In this document: positions 33,178-42,268 of the stretch, piece by piece
Position numbering within the stretch: the stretch's first letter is position 1
How the letters are laid out: every line of letters begins with the position of its first letter
Assembly (NCBI GenBank): GCA_018660835.1
Contig: JABJJN010000008.1
Location: 172,977 to 236,976, forward strand
Direction: 5' to 3'
Length of the DNA: 64,000 bases
From: Gemmatimonadota bacterium
GTDB lineage: Bacteria; Latescibacterota; UBA2968; UBA8231
Notes under the pieces: generated by a model
What the model was told of the DNA's origin: nothing
The model's database searches: none
The model's input: only the letters and a program-made list of their open reading frames with translations
Translations under genes and position numbers: made by a program

Positions 33178-34032
33178 TTACGAACATCCTCGGGGCATGG
33201 GCCAATCCGTGTCGAATCCGGCGCCTTGCAACAACGATATCCCGACCTCGAGATGGCGCCCCACGGTGGCGACACCGTGGGAGTCGTCGCCAGGCACACA
33301 GGGTACACCGAGTTCAAGGGCAACTTCCAGAATAGACCCGGTCACATAGGGCTCTGACGCGCCTTTTTCCAGGGCCCTGACATTCAGGTCCAGGATCGCG
33401 CCGATTTCTTTGGCTCTGTTGAGATTTCGACGGATTCGATCCTTGATCACCGGCATCTGCAGCCGTTCGACATAGTCCTTGTCATGCATACGAATCAGAT
33501 CGAAGTGGCCGATCACTGCAGGCTTCAGGGCGCCCATCAGTTCGAACTGTTGGTCGAAATACGCACAGTAGAGTTCAACAATGCCGCCGACCTTTGCCGC
33601 TGCCTCGGCATACAATTCAGTCGTCCAGTCGATGACGACATCATTCACATGATGGACGGACCCGACGATGTAGTCTGGTTCGTGTTGCTTGCTCAGTTCC
33701 TCCACGTGCTCGATGTATCCAGTGCAGCACTCCGTCTCGAAACCGACGAAGATCTTGAGTTTGTCGCGATACTCTTTCTGCAGGGCTCGCGCGACAGAGA
33801 CATACTCATCGAATTTCGCTCTCCTGGACGCAGCGGTCTCTCCCGCCTCAAGCTCGCCATGAAACAGAAAATCATCCGACACAGGAGGGATGTGTTCCGT
33901 AAGGCCCACCCAGGCAAAGCCCTGTCTGGCGTATTCATGCACGACTTCGGCCAGGGAATCCTCACCATCACCGAATCGGGTGTGCCCGCCATGGACGGAA
34001 ACGTGAGCAATATCTGTGCGTGGATCTGACAT
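33178..34032 (-). CDS. PHP-domain phosphatase (histidinol-phosphatase-like)
   Basis: A 284-residue protein from ATG at 34032 with GAGG four bases upstream. PHP metal-binding motifs occur in order: HGGH in place of the usual HxH, TEHIPP, GFETE, GSVHH, GHFDLIR and DDSHG. This fits the HisK-type histidinol phosphatase group. No other histidine-biosynthesis gene is near, so it may instead act on another phosphate ester. It follows a PhyH gene by 58 bases on the same strand. Confidence 0.87.
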   Translation of the reverse strand: MSDPRTDIAHVSVHGGHTRFGDGEDSLAEVVHEYARQGFAWVGLTEHIPPVSDDFLFHGELEAGETAASRRAKFDEYVSVARALQKEYRDKLKIFVGFETECCTGYIEHVEELSKQHEPDYIVGSVHHVNDVVIDWTTELYAEAAAKVGGIVELYCAYFDQQFELMGALKPAVIGHFDLIRMHDKDYVERLQMPVIKDRIRRNLNRAKEIGAILDLNVRALEKGASEPYVTGSILEVALELGVPCVPGDDSHGVATVGRHLEVGISLLQGAGFDTDWPMPRGCS

Positions 34033-34090
34033 GATTCCTCGAGCGGATGGGTGCATGGTCACAGTGACTTGCAGATAGACCAGGTCTGCC

Positions 34091-34897
34091 TCAAACGTCC
34101 GCTTCCGATGGCACATTGTCCTGGCAATACACCGGACGGAAGAGAGTCTGCCGTTTGAAGGGCATTTCCTGTAGATGCTCTGGATGCGGCTCCCATTTGT
34201 GCCATTTGTTGCCGATCACATTGTAGCAATTGAAGACGGACACTCGGTCTACCTCGTCATTTTCCCAGGGCGCGCCGGAGTGACACAGAGCCTCGGTGAA
34301 GATCAGTGCGGACCCTGCAGGGCACTCATAGTCATCCCAGATGTCGCTCGTGGGGTCAGCTGTTGAGGCGGGAGGGGGAAAGGCTCCCTTGTGGCTGCCC
34401 GTCAGCAGCAGTGTTCCCCCTTCGCCTCGTTCCACGGGATTCAGCTCCCACACGACGCGTGTCAGACCACTATGGGCCCGGTCATGATGCTGATGATACG
34501 TGTGCGAATTCCCCGGAAAGTTGAACAGACCTCGTCCCCCATGGGGTGCAAAATTGTTGTGCCCCTTGCCGCGGATGGTCAGGAAAGTGCCCTCCATGCG
34601 AAAACCATAGGCATCCTCCCCGGCGTAGCCATTGCTGACGAATTCATCCATGAATCCCATCACAACGGGATGGTCACTCAACTGCTCAAGTGGGCCACCA
34701 ACAGAGGATCTGTGATGAGGTGGGATGGAGTCGGAATCTTCCTTCAGGCGGTAGCAGAACTCCCGCATCGTCGTGATCTGTTCCGCCGTCAGGACACTGG
34801 GCAGCAGCAACCATCCGCGCGTATCGAAAATGAAGCGCTGATCCTCGGTGAGAGGGATGGTTGGCAGACCGTCGGCATTTGTTGTCGGATGTGGCAT
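34091..34897 (-). CDS. Phytanoyl-CoA dioxygenase (PhyH)-family protein
   Basis: A 268-residue Fe(II)/2-oxoglutarate-dioxygenase-fold protein. The first iron motif is HHD in YHQHHDRAH (HxD intact). GGTLLLTGSHKG is the family loop, and a distal His lies in ALCHSGAP with a following Arg (DRVSVFNCYN). Its substrate is unknown; such enzymes hydroxylate lipids and small metabolites. It heads a minus-strand unit with the PHP phosphatase and a membrane protein, divergent from the RmlD-like gene. Confidence 0.87.
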   Translation of the reverse strand: MPHPTTNADGLPTIPLTEDQRFIFDTRGWLLLPSVLTAEQITTMREFCYRLKEDSDSIPPHHRSSVGGPLEQLSDHPVVMGFMDEFVSNGYAGEDAYGFRMEGTFLTIRGKGHNNFAPHGGRGLFNFPGNSHTYHQHHDRAHSGLTRVVWELNPVERGEGGTLLLTGSHKGAFPPPASTADPTSDIWDDYECPAGSALIFTEALCHSGAPWENDEVDRVSVFNCYNVIGNKWHKWEPHPEHLQEMPFKRQTLFRPVYCQDNVPSEADV

Positions 34898-34992
34898 GGT
34901 TGCTTCCCTTTGGACACATTGGGTTTCCTAGTCTGCCTGAATGTAGGCACTTGTAGCTGTCAGATTCCAAACTCGTAGCCTGAGAATTTTCC

Positions 34993-35814
34993 TTGTCCAG
35001 ACCAATACCAGATCTGCTGTTCGGTGCCACCTCTATCGTCGGCTTCACCCTCGCCCGACGTTTCCCCACACTACGCCCCTTCGTCCCACCTGCCGCCAAG
35101 AATGACTGGCCTGCTCTGCATCTTGAGGACCCGACCTGGTTGCAGACACTGTTCTCAACGCAACCGGCGCAACGGTTGATCTACTGTCACGCCGTGTGCG
35201 ATGTGAGCAAGTGTGAAGAGAATCCAGACTGGGCATACGAAATCAATGTCCGGCATATCCAGCGCCTCCTCGAGGCGCTACCCGACACGACACGACTCAT
35301 CTATGTCTCGTCAGACCACGTATTCGGTGGCGATGGGATCTACGACGAAAAATCGGATACATGTCCGATCAGTGTGTATGGACACACGCGAGTCGAAGCC
35401 GAGAGACTCGTTCTGACACGAGAGCGATCTCTCGTTCTGCGCGCAGGTTTGCCCATTGGCACCTCGTACAATGGCCGCAGCGGGCATAGTGACTGGCTCG
35501 AGTACCGCCATCGACGCAATCTACCCATCACCATCGTGGAAGATGAACACCGCTCGGTCGTCTGGGCCGATGACCTGGCCAACCGCATCATGCAATTCGC
35601 CGCAAGTGACGAGACAGGACTGCGACACATCGCTGCGACGCAAGCGATCTCGCGGATCGAGTTGGCGCAATTTCTGTCTCAGCATCTGCAGATCGATCTT
35701 GTATACGACACGGCCAGCCGCCACGAGCAACCAGCACCCCATCTGGGTCATGTGGAACTGACCAGCGTCTACAAGGGCCACTTGTATCAGCCACTACCAA
35801 GTGTGTTGATTTGA
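34993..35814 (+). CDS. RmlD-like sugar-nucleotide reductase/epimerase (SDR)
   Basis: A 273-residue extended-SDR protein. The N terminus shows a nucleotide-binding loop (LFGATSIVG), then YVSSDHVFGGDG and the active-site segment SVYGHTRVEAE. The catalytic Lys of YxxxK is Arg here, which may lower or change activity. The middle domain is short (RmlD is about 290-300). It starts with TTG at 34993; no ATG exists near the N terminus. It probably reduces or epimerises a deoxysugar intermediate, but no other sugar-nucleotide gene is adjacent. Confidence 0.75.
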   Translation: MSRPIPDLLFGATSIVGFTLARRFPTLRPFVPPAAKNDWPALHLEDPTWLQTLFSTQPAQRLIYCHAVCDVSKCEENPDWAYEINVRHIQRLLEALPDTTRLIYVSSDHVFGGDGIYDEKSDTCPISVYGHTRVEAERLVLTRERSLVLRAGLPIGTSYNGRSGHSDWLEYRHRRNLPITIVEDEHRSVVWADDLANRIMQFAASDETGLRHIAATQAISRIELAQFLSQHLQIDLVYDTASRHEQPAPHLGHVELTSVYKGHLYQPLPSVLI

Positions 35815-35922
35815 CAACCAGACGTCGCCGTTGTTGGTGGCCAATCGGCCGCGATGAACGCAGCACCAGTTGCTCAGCTACAAACTACTGGCTACACACC
35901 ACTATCTAGCGGGTAACGTGTC

Positions 35923-36330
35923 ATGTCGAAACGAGCCATCGTCACTGCCATCGTCAGCACCCTCGTCTCCATGGTGCTCAACATCCTCATCCACGGCATT
36001 CTCTTCGGCAACATGTATGCCGAGTATGCCGATCTGTGGCGTCCACCAGAGGAATTCAGGATGTGGCTCATCCTGGCCCAGACGATCGCTCAGATCGTCG
36101 TCTTCATCTTCATCTACGAGCGTTGGATACCGGTCAAGAGTCTGGGTCGTGGCATCGCCTACGGCACACTCTGGGGGATCGTAATGGGTTTCGGCTCCGC
36201 CAGCGGTTATGCGACGTTGCCTGTAGAGCCCATGGTCGGCTGGGTCTGGTTTGTCTCTGGCGTACTGCAGATGGTTGTTTGCGGTGCCATCGTGGGCGCC
36301 ATGGTGAAGGCACCGACTGGCACAGAATGA
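35923..36330 (+). CDS. Small membrane protein of unknown function
   Basis: A 135-residue protein with about four membrane segments (7-29, 48-68, 80-98, 108-130). The first segment follows MSKRAIV, and the protein ends in a short polar tail. It resembles uncharacterised small membrane proteins seen in many bacteria, but no specific name is safe. It lies 13 bases before the methyltransferase gene, so the two are probably co-transcribed. Confidence 0.72.
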   Translation: MSKRAIVTAIVSTLVSMVLNILIHGILFGNMYAEYADLWRPPEEFRMWLILAQTIAQIVVFIFIYERWIPVKSLGRGIAYGTLWGIVMGFGSASGYATLPVEPMVGWVWFVSGVLQMVVCGAIVGAMVKAPTGTE

Positions 36331-36343
36331 TCTGGTCCAAGAA

Positions 36344-37192
36344 ATGACGGACCCCACCTACGCAGATCTACACGAAGCGCACACGCGACCGGCGCCATTC
36401 TCGGTGTATACGACCGACCGACTGTGGACGGATGATTACATCTCTGCACAGATGCTGAACTTCCATCTTGATCCCGATCTGGTGGCTGCATCACGACCGG
36501 CCACCACGATTTCGCACTCGATCGACTGGATGACGCAACGTTTTGATCTGGGCCCGGGCAAGCGCATCATAGACTTTGGCTGCGGTCCCGGGCTCTACAC
36601 AACACCCTTTGCACAGTTGGGTGCCACCGTCACGGGCATCGACTTCTCTGCGCGTTCTCTCGCCCACGCGCGCTCGACGGCAGCTGTTGCAGGCCTGTCA
36701 ATCGATTATGTCGAAGCCGACTATCGCCAGTATCGTGTGATGGGCCCAGCAGATCTGGTCACACTCATCTACTGCGATTTCTGCGCCCTGCCGCCAACGG
36801 ACAGACACAACCTTCTGTGTTCATTCCGCGATCTGCTCGCCGACGGCGGGCATCTCCTGTTGGATGTGGCGTCCACCTCCGCTTACGCTGCCCGACAAGA
36901 GACCGTGCTGTTCTCGGAGCGGCTGCTGGATGGCTTTTGGGCGGCAGGACCATACTACGGACTCATGCGGACCTTCCTATATGATGACGACTTCATCGGT
37001 CTGGACAGATACACCATCTGGCAACCAGATCAGCGTTGGGAGGTCTACAACTGGATGCAATATTTCACTCCAGACACGTTAGCCACTGAATTGTCTTCGG
37101 CAGGGCTTCGGATGGTCGAAACCCTCGGTGATGTCTGTGGCGCTGCATATGACCCGAAGGCTGAGGAATTCGCCGTCGTTGCCGCCGTGTGA
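36344..37192 (+). CDS. Class I SAM-dependent methyltransferase
   Basis: A 282-residue protein with the Rossmann-like SAM-binding motif DFGCGPG (77-83) and an acidic residue after VTGID for the ribose hydroxyls. Motif II/III equivalents lie in ADLVTLIYCDF and LLLDVAS. About 70 residues precede the fold. The substrate (small molecule or lipid) is not predictable. A perfect 12-bp palindrome follows the stop directly. Confidence 0.88.
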   Translation: MTDPTYADLHEAHTRPAPFSVYTTDRLWTDDYISAQMLNFHLDPDLVAASRPATTISHSIDWMTQRFDLGPGKRIIDFGCGPGLYTTPFAQLGATVTGIDFSARSLAHARSTAAVAGLSIDYVEADYRQYRVMGPADLVTLIYCDFCALPPTDRHNLLCSFRDLLADGGHLLLDVASTSAYAARQETVLFSERLLDGFWAAGPYYGLMRTFLYDDDFIGLDRYTIWQPDQRWEVYNWMQYFTPDTLATELSSAGLRMVETLGDVCGAAYDPKAEEFAVVAAV

Positions 37193-37196
37193 CAAC

Positions 37197-37208
37197 CTAC
37201 CATGGTAG
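37197..37208. other. Perfect palindrome CTACCATGGTAG
   Basis: A perfect 12-bp palindrome begins five bases after the methyltransferase stop and eleven bases before the predicted -35 of the propeller gene. It could be an operator or part of a weak hairpin; there is no T-run. Confidence 0.35.
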
Positions 37209-37218
37209 AAATCTTGCA

Positions 37219-37247
37219 CTGACGGAGGGTCACCTGTCGGGTATATT
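37219..37247 (+). promoter_or_regulatory. Predicted sigma-70-type promoter for the propeller gene
   Basis: CTGACG (-35) and TATATT (-10) are separated by 17 bases and lie 17 bases before the ATG at 37264. GAGGTGA precedes the ATG as ribosome-binding site. Confidence 0.45.
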
Positions 37248-37263
37248 CGCCGTGAGGTGAACG

Positions 37264-38343
37264 ATGAAACCCGTCCTGATCATATCTGTCCTGCTACTGT
37301 GCAGCGTACCCACCATGGGACAGGATGTGCCCCTCAACCTGACATCCGGTTTGCGCGTATACAACGAGGGCGCTGCCTGGTCCCCGGATGGCAGCCAGAT
37401 CGCCTTCATGAGCCGCGAGGAATCCGATGCCGCGATCTACGTCGTGCAGGCAGATGGTTCTGAGTTGACCCAGCTCACGGATGGCTCGGGCTACGATCTC
37501 AATCCGGCCTGGTCACCTGATGGCACACGTATCGCGTTTTCCTCGCGGCGCGCAGGCGATGAATCCCGCATCTACACGATGGCTCCCGATGGTAGCCAGA
37601 TTCAACCGCTCACGGCCTCCCTGGAGGGAGGACGGCATTCGACACCGTCATGGTCACCGGACGGCAGCCAGCTGGCCTTTGCTGCGGTCACCTCGAATGG
37701 CACAGATATCTTCGTGGTCGACCTCGAGAGCGGCCAACTGCGGCAGATCACGACGCACTCAGGGATCGACGACCAGCCGTTCTGGTCCCCTGATGGGACC
37801 CTCGGCTTCGTCTCCAATCGTGAAGGCGGGCGCGGCGATCTGTTTCGCATGTTGCCATCGGATGAGCCTGAGAATCTGACCAACCATCCCGCTCGCGATG
37901 TCCTCTGGTTCTACACGTCTGCAGGGACAAACCCTTGGTCACCCGATGGTCGATGGATCCTGTTCTCCTCCGACAGAGATTCCGCCATCGATTCAGGCGA
38001 TGTCTATATGCTCAGCGTCGACGATGGCACGGTGCGACGACTGACCTTCTCTCGGCTAACAGAATTTCGCTTTTCCTGGGCGCCCGACAGTCGCCGCATT
38101 GCCTACGACTATTCGAGCCAGGGCCGGGATGATCTCTTCGTTCTCGACATCGAATCGGGCAGGGTCACGCGAGTGACCGACGAAAGTGACGGGGGCAAGC
38201 GACCCGTCTGGTCTCCGGATGGAACCCAGCTTGCATATTTCTGCCCCGCACTGTCGGCAGCGACATTTGCACCGTGTCCGCCACAAGATCAATCGAGACG
38301 ACCGTCACGACACCCGGCCTGCAGACACTCAACGGTGACGTGA
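37264..38343 (+). CDS. TolB-like propeller protein, exported; 5' part of a likely frameshifted gene
   Basis: A 359-residue protein with a signal peptide (ending near TMGQD) and about six TolB/PD40 repeats, each with WSPDG or SPDGTQIAF. The last repeat ends in SPDGTQLAYF near residue 326. The remaining tail is Cys/Pro/Arg-rich and unlike a propeller blade, as expected for a wrong frame. The next gene overlaps by 70 bases and has neither a signal peptide nor a ribosome-binding site. Both features suggest one longer gene split by a single-base indel between about 38240 and 38265. Confidence 0.78.
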   Translation: MKPVLIISVLLLCSVPTMGQDVPLNLTSGLRVYNEGAAWSPDGSQIAFMSREESDAAIYVVQADGSELTQLTDGSGYDLNPAWSPDGTRIAFSSRRAGDESRIYTMAPDGSQIQPLTASLEGGRHSTPSWSPDGSQLAFAAVTSNGTDIFVVDLESGQLRQITTHSGIDDQPFWSPDGTLGFVSNREGGRGDLFRMLPSDEPENLTNHPARDVLWFYTSAGTNPWSPDGRWILFSSDRDSAIDSGDVYMLSVDDGTVRRLTFSRLTEFRFSWAPDSRRIAYDYSSQGRDDLFVLDIESGRVTRVTDESDGGKRPVWSPDGTQLAYFCPALSAATFAPCPPQDQSRRPSRHPACRHSTVT

Positions 38344-39875
38344 GTATCAACTCGGCAAGTGATCTCGAGGAATTTCGGGAGCTTGGCGGCACGGCCTTCA
38401 AACTCTTCGGATCCCTTACCATCCGGAACACCGAGCTCACCGATCTGACTGCCCTCAGCGGTCTCGAAGAGATCGAGGGCGGCAACCTGCGGATTCAAGG
38501 CAACAGCTCTCTCGTGTCACTACAAGGGCTCGAAAAGGTCCGCCAGGTCAATGAATTGCAGATCATCTCCAACAATGCCTTGCAGAGCCTCGAGGGCCTC
38601 ACGGGTCTGAGGCAGGTGACCTTCGACACGCAGATCACTGGCAACCGCACGATGCAGAGCCTGCGCGGCCTCGACTCCTTGCAGCGCTCAGGGCGACTCG
38701 TGATCAGCAGCAATGCCGAGCTGGCAGATCTTCAAGGGCTGGAGAGGCTCAGGATCGTCGGTGGCTGGCCAAGTTATGCCTACGAGGACCTCATCATCAG
38801 GCACAACGCCTCTCTGCGTGATCTGCGCGGACTCGAATCCCTCACCCACGTTGATGGCATTCTGCAGATTAGCAGCAATGCGACACTTGAAAACCTCGCC
38901 GGACTCGAGCAACTCGAGTACGTGCAATTGACGCTGCAGATTGAGAAGAATCCTGAATTGACCAACCTCGATGGTCTGGCGAATCTGCGGCAGTTCCCCG
39001 GACAGGCCACCCTGGGATACGACCGAGGCAGTCTCATCATCGCAGAGAATCCGTCCCTGACGAGTGTGCGAGGGCTGGCTGGGCTCAACGATATCAACAC
39101 GACACTCACGATACAGGACAATGGCGCACTGGAATCTCTTGAAGGGCTGGGTGGCATCACCGTCGCGAGCCTGACGGTGTCGGGAAACGACACACTCACG
39201 AGTCTATTCGGCCTGGGGCTGAGTTGGATGGGGCCTTCTCTCATCTCGAATAACGCCTCCCTGGAAACGCTCATCGGCCTTGATAGTGTCGACACCGCGA
39301 GAGAACTGACGATCGAGAGAAATCCTGTATTGACGAGTCTCGTCGGCTTGGGCCAATTGCAGGAGGTGCGACAGAATCTGACGATTCGTGAGAACGAGGC
39401 TCTCCTCAATCTCGACTCGTTGACCTCGCGGACTGAGGCGGGTGGATCCTTGCTGATTCGGGACAACGAGGCCCTGGACGAGGTGTCCATTGAACACCTG
39501 TTGCTACAGATCGGTCGCGCCACGCCGCCGACAGATAACGACAGCACAGATGACAGCGATTCCTCAGCGACCGGTGGCGACACCTCAACACTGCCAACAC
39601 GAACCCAGTTGCTACCGGCGTTTCCGAACCCATCGAATTCCTCGATGAGCGTAGCCTATGATCTGGCCGAAGGATCCGAGGGTCGTCTGCAGCTGTATTC
39701 TGTGTCCGGACAACTCGTGCGCAATCTGGTCTCCTCAGAGCAGCCCGCAGGATACCACGTTGTCACCTGGGATGGCCGCAGTGATGATGGTGTTCCCGCC
39801 GCTGCAGGCGTGTATCTGATTCGCTTTCGTGCCGAGCAGACACTGCAAACCGGCAAACTCATGCTGCTGCGATGA
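38274..39875 (+). CDS. Receptor-L-domain-like repeat protein with C-terminal FlgD/T9SS-type sorting domain
   Basis: A 533-residue protein of about 16 short beta repeats of the SLEGL/LTI.DNPAL kind, resembling receptor L-domain or short LRR proteins. A Ser/Asp/Thr linker follows. The C-terminal domain (FPNPSNS, LYSVSGQLVRNL, WDGRSDDG, AAGVYLIRF) matches the FlgD/T9SS type A sorting module that directs proteins to the cell surface. A start at the GTG at 38274 leaves no signal peptide and no ribosome-binding site. This fits a continuation of the preceding propeller gene, which has the signal peptide. Confidence 0.78.
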   Translation: MSATRSIETTVTTPGLQTLNGDVSINSASDLEEFRELGGTAFKLFGSLTIRNTELTDLTALSGLEEIEGGNLRIQGNSSLVSLQGLEKVRQVNELQIISNNALQSLEGLTGLRQVTFDTQITGNRTMQSLRGLDSLQRSGRLVISSNAELADLQGLERLRIVGGWPSYAYEDLIIRHNASLRDLRGLESLTHVDGILQISSNATLENLAGLEQLEYVQLTLQIEKNPELTNLDGLANLRQFPGQATLGYDRGSLIIAENPSLTSVRGLAGLNDINTTLTIQDNGALESLEGLGGITVASLTVSGNDTLTSLFGLGLSWMGPSLISNNASLETLIGLDSVDTARELTIERNPVLTSLVGLGQLQEVRQNLTIRENEALLNLDSLTSRTEAGGSLLIRDNEALDEVSIEHLLLQIGRATPPTDNDSTDDSDSSATGGDTSTLPTRTQLLPAFPNPSNSSMSVAYDLAEGSEGRLQLYSVSGQLVRNLVSSEQPAGYHVVTWDGRSDDGVPAAAGVYLIRFRAEQTLQTGKLMLLR

Positions 39876-39879
39876 CCGG

Positions 39880-40959
39880 CTACACCCTGTAGCGATCGAC
39901 AACGTCCATGTTCAATGTCACACCCAATCCCGGCGTCTCAGGAATCGTCACCATGCCCTGTGTCACTTGAATGGGCTCATTGAGCAGAGTCGCTTCCTGT
40001 AGATGCTGCATCGACACATGACCCTTCGTTGAATTCGGGATCGCCGCAGCCAGATGCAGCATGAAGAAGGTGGAGAGGTCTGTGCCATCGCCGCCCAACT
40101 GCATCCAGAAGGGCCGATCTCGTGCCCCGCAGATGTGGGCATCCCTCTGTAAGGCGGCGACACTCGTGCCCAGGATGAAATAGTCGTAGACACCACTGTG
40201 CAGCGCGTCGATCGCATCGGGTGCACCGATGTGATGCGCCAGGGGCAACTCCAGAGCTGCGCGAATCTGCCTGTACCCATCGATGTCAGATTGCTTGATC
40301 GGTGACTCGAGGCAGTGCACGAGAGGGCATGCCTTCAGTTGCTTACCAATATCGATGGCACGCTCGACGGTGCCGAAGGTCTCGTTTGCATCGACGGTGA
40401 TTTCGTAGCCAGCAGGCGCGACATCGGCGATCGCAGCGACCTGCTCCACCACATCTGTGTGGGCGCGGCGTTTGAACTTGTGTACCACGTAGCCTTGTGC
40501 CAGCGCACGCTCTGCTTCGCTACGCAGGACATCAGGTTCGAAACCATGCGACCACCACGCCAAGGGCACCGTGGCTCGCGCCGGTCCCAGCACTCGCGAT
40601 AGAGGCAGGCCAGTGATCTGTCCCATCAGATCGTAGAAGGCCATCTGCAGCGGCCCCACACGGTCATCGCCCAGATACTCGAAGGGACTGTGCCCCACAT
40701 AGGCCGCCAATTCATCCTCTGTGAGTGACTTGCCCTCGCCCAATCCGACGCGTCCGTCCTCATCAAAGACCTGATAGACAGTGGTCTTCACGGAGGGGGC
40801 CTTCGCAGCCTTCCATGTAGCTCGGAGCCCCTCTTCATCGGCGGCAAATTCTTCATCTGTCGAACGGTTGGCATAGGACCACCCCTTGCGCAGCGGTTCT
40901 CGGACATGCTCCTGATAGGGGATGTCCAGGGCGATGCTTTCGATGCGAGAGATCTTCAT
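39880..40959 (-). CDS. Enolase-superfamily (mandelate racemase/MLE-like) protein, second altered type
   Basis: A 359-residue protein with capping domain and barrel. KFK (in HKFKRRAH) supplies the KxK base pair, Asp in ITVDANE and Glu in HCLES the first two ligands. The third ligand segment reads LPLAHHIGA, where most members have an acidic residue. The C-terminal strand LHLAAAIPN is typical of the superfamily. AAGGA lies eight bases before the ATG. It shares the unusual ligand region with the protein at 912-2162. It is 15 bases downstream of another superfamily gene, so they form one unit. Confidence 0.85.
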   Translation of the reverse strand: MKISRIESIALDIPYQEHVREPLRKGWSYANRSTDEEFAADEEGLRATWKAAKAPSVKTTVYQVFDEDGRVGLGEGKSLTEDELAAYVGHSPFEYLGDDRVGPLQMAFYDLMGQITGLPLSRVLGPARATVPLAWWSHGFEPDVLRSEAERALAQGYVVHKFKRRAHTDVVEQVAAIADVAPAGYEITVDANETFGTVERAIDIGKQLKACPLVHCLESPIKQSDIDGYRQIRAALELPLAHHIGAPDAIDALHSGVYDYFILGTSVAALQRDAHICGARDRPFWMQLGGDGTDLSTFFMLHLAAAIPNSTKGHVSMQHLQEATLLNEPIQVTQGMVTIPETPGLGVTLNMDVVDRYRV

Positions 40960-40974
40960 TTCTCGATTCCTTGT

Positions 40975-42156
40975 CTAGTCGAAGACGACGTGTTGCGTCT
41001 TGTGGGCGTCGATGAAATCCCAGTCGTAGGTCACGCCAAGTCCTGGCCCTTCCGGCACGGGGACGCATCCGTCCTTGCCCAGGTCTTCAGGTTGATCGGA
41101 GTAACCGCACGCATATACAGGCGGAATGATGTTCGGCATGCCCGGACACATGAGAGCCATCTCATACATGTGGGTATTGCGGATGGCGGCATTGCAGGCG
41201 CGATGTGCGGGTCCGCAGGCATGTAGTTGCAGATCGAGACCAAGTCCCTCGCAGAAGTGGGCGATCTTCATCACCCCCGTGATCCCCATGTCGTATTCGG
41301 GGTCAGCATGGATCATGTCGCAACCACCATTGAGCAGGAAGGATGCCTTCTGCTCCAAGCCGCGTACATGTTCACTGACCAGCAGCGGCGTCTTGATCTT
41401 TTCGCGCAAACGTTGATGGCCATGGGCAGAAACACCCGAGTCGCGATAGGGATCTTCGTACCAGAAGTAACCGGCCTCGTCGCATGCCTCACCCACAGCG
41501 AGGGCATCCATCCAGGTGCGCAGCTGGCAGGCGGGATCGACCATCAACCGCCAGTCGTCTCCCACACGAGCGCGTACCCCCAGCACATTGCGCACCTCGC
41601 GGGCGACGTCGCCATTGTTCCAGCCATGGATCTTGAAGCCGTGAAATCCCTGCTCTTTACACTGCTGTGCGTAGTCAGCAAAGGCTTCCGGTGTATCGAG
41701 ACCACCCGGTGATTCCTGTGCGTGATAGGTACTGGCATAGGTGGGTAGACGATCCTTGAAGCCTCCCAGCAGAGCGGCCACTGACGTGCCAAGCTTCTTT
41801 CCTGCCAGATCCCACAGGGCATTATCCAGTACACCATGACCCATGTGATCGTAGGCGCGCAGCTCACGCTTCATGTCGTCGTAGATTTTTTCACGCTGAT
41901 CTGCATTCCGCCCCACAAGCAAGGGCGCCAGCATACACGCCTGTGCCAGGGTGGCGGGCGTTCCCACCCAATGGGCGACATATTCCCCATCCACGCCATC
42001 GTCGGTGGAGATTCTCACGGCGAATCGCCGCGCCTTGAATTTCCCTCCCTTCACGTAGGCCATATTGCCGACGCCTGCCGCAGCCTGCTCGAGACCAATG
42101 TTGTCGACGGTGAACTCAAATTCGGTGATTGCTACGGCTCTGATCGTGCTTGGCAT
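40975..42156 (-). CDS. Enolase-superfamily sugar-acid dehydratase/racemase-like protein
   Basis: A 393-residue mandelate-racemase-type protein with ordinary ligands: FKIHGW (Lys-x-His) as base, Asp in LMVDPA, Glu in FWYEDP and Glu in LLVSEH, then His in LQLHACG. This pattern fits acid-sugar dehydratases or racemases. It is first in a two-gene unit with the neighbouring superfamily member at 39880-40959, which has altered ligands. The substrate cannot be named. Confidence 0.88.
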   Translation of the reverse strand: MPSTIRAVAITEFEFTVDNIGLEQAAAGVGNMAYVKGGKFKARRFAVRISTDDGVDGEYVAHWVGTPATLAQACMLAPLLVGRNADQREKIYDDMKRELRAYDHMGHGVLDNALWDLAGKKLGTSVAALLGGFKDRLPTYASTYHAQESPGGLDTPEAFADYAQQCKEQGFHGFKIHGWNNGDVAREVRNVLGVRARVGDDWRLMVDPACQLRTWMDALAVGEACDEAGYFWYEDPYRDSGVSAHGHQRLREKIKTPLLVSEHVRGLEQKASFLLNGGCDMIHADPEYDMGITGVMKIAHFCEGLGLDLQLHACGPAHRACNAAIRNTHMYEMALMCPGMPNIIPPVYACGYSDQPEDLGKDGCVPVPEGPGLGVTYDWDFIDAHKTQHVVFD

Positions 42157-42268
42157 ATGTCTCTATCTCTTGGCTTGTCTGGGACTCGGTCACGAAAATC
42201 TCTGAGACTCGCTTTAGAAAGCGCTAATGACTTTCACGAGGCAATTCACCTGCGACACGAGAGGAACA

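Noticed and set aside
38235-38270. Programmed -1 frameshifting at the propeller/L-domain junction
   Set aside because: No canonical slippery heptamer was found near the overlap; a sequencing error or mutation is more likely.
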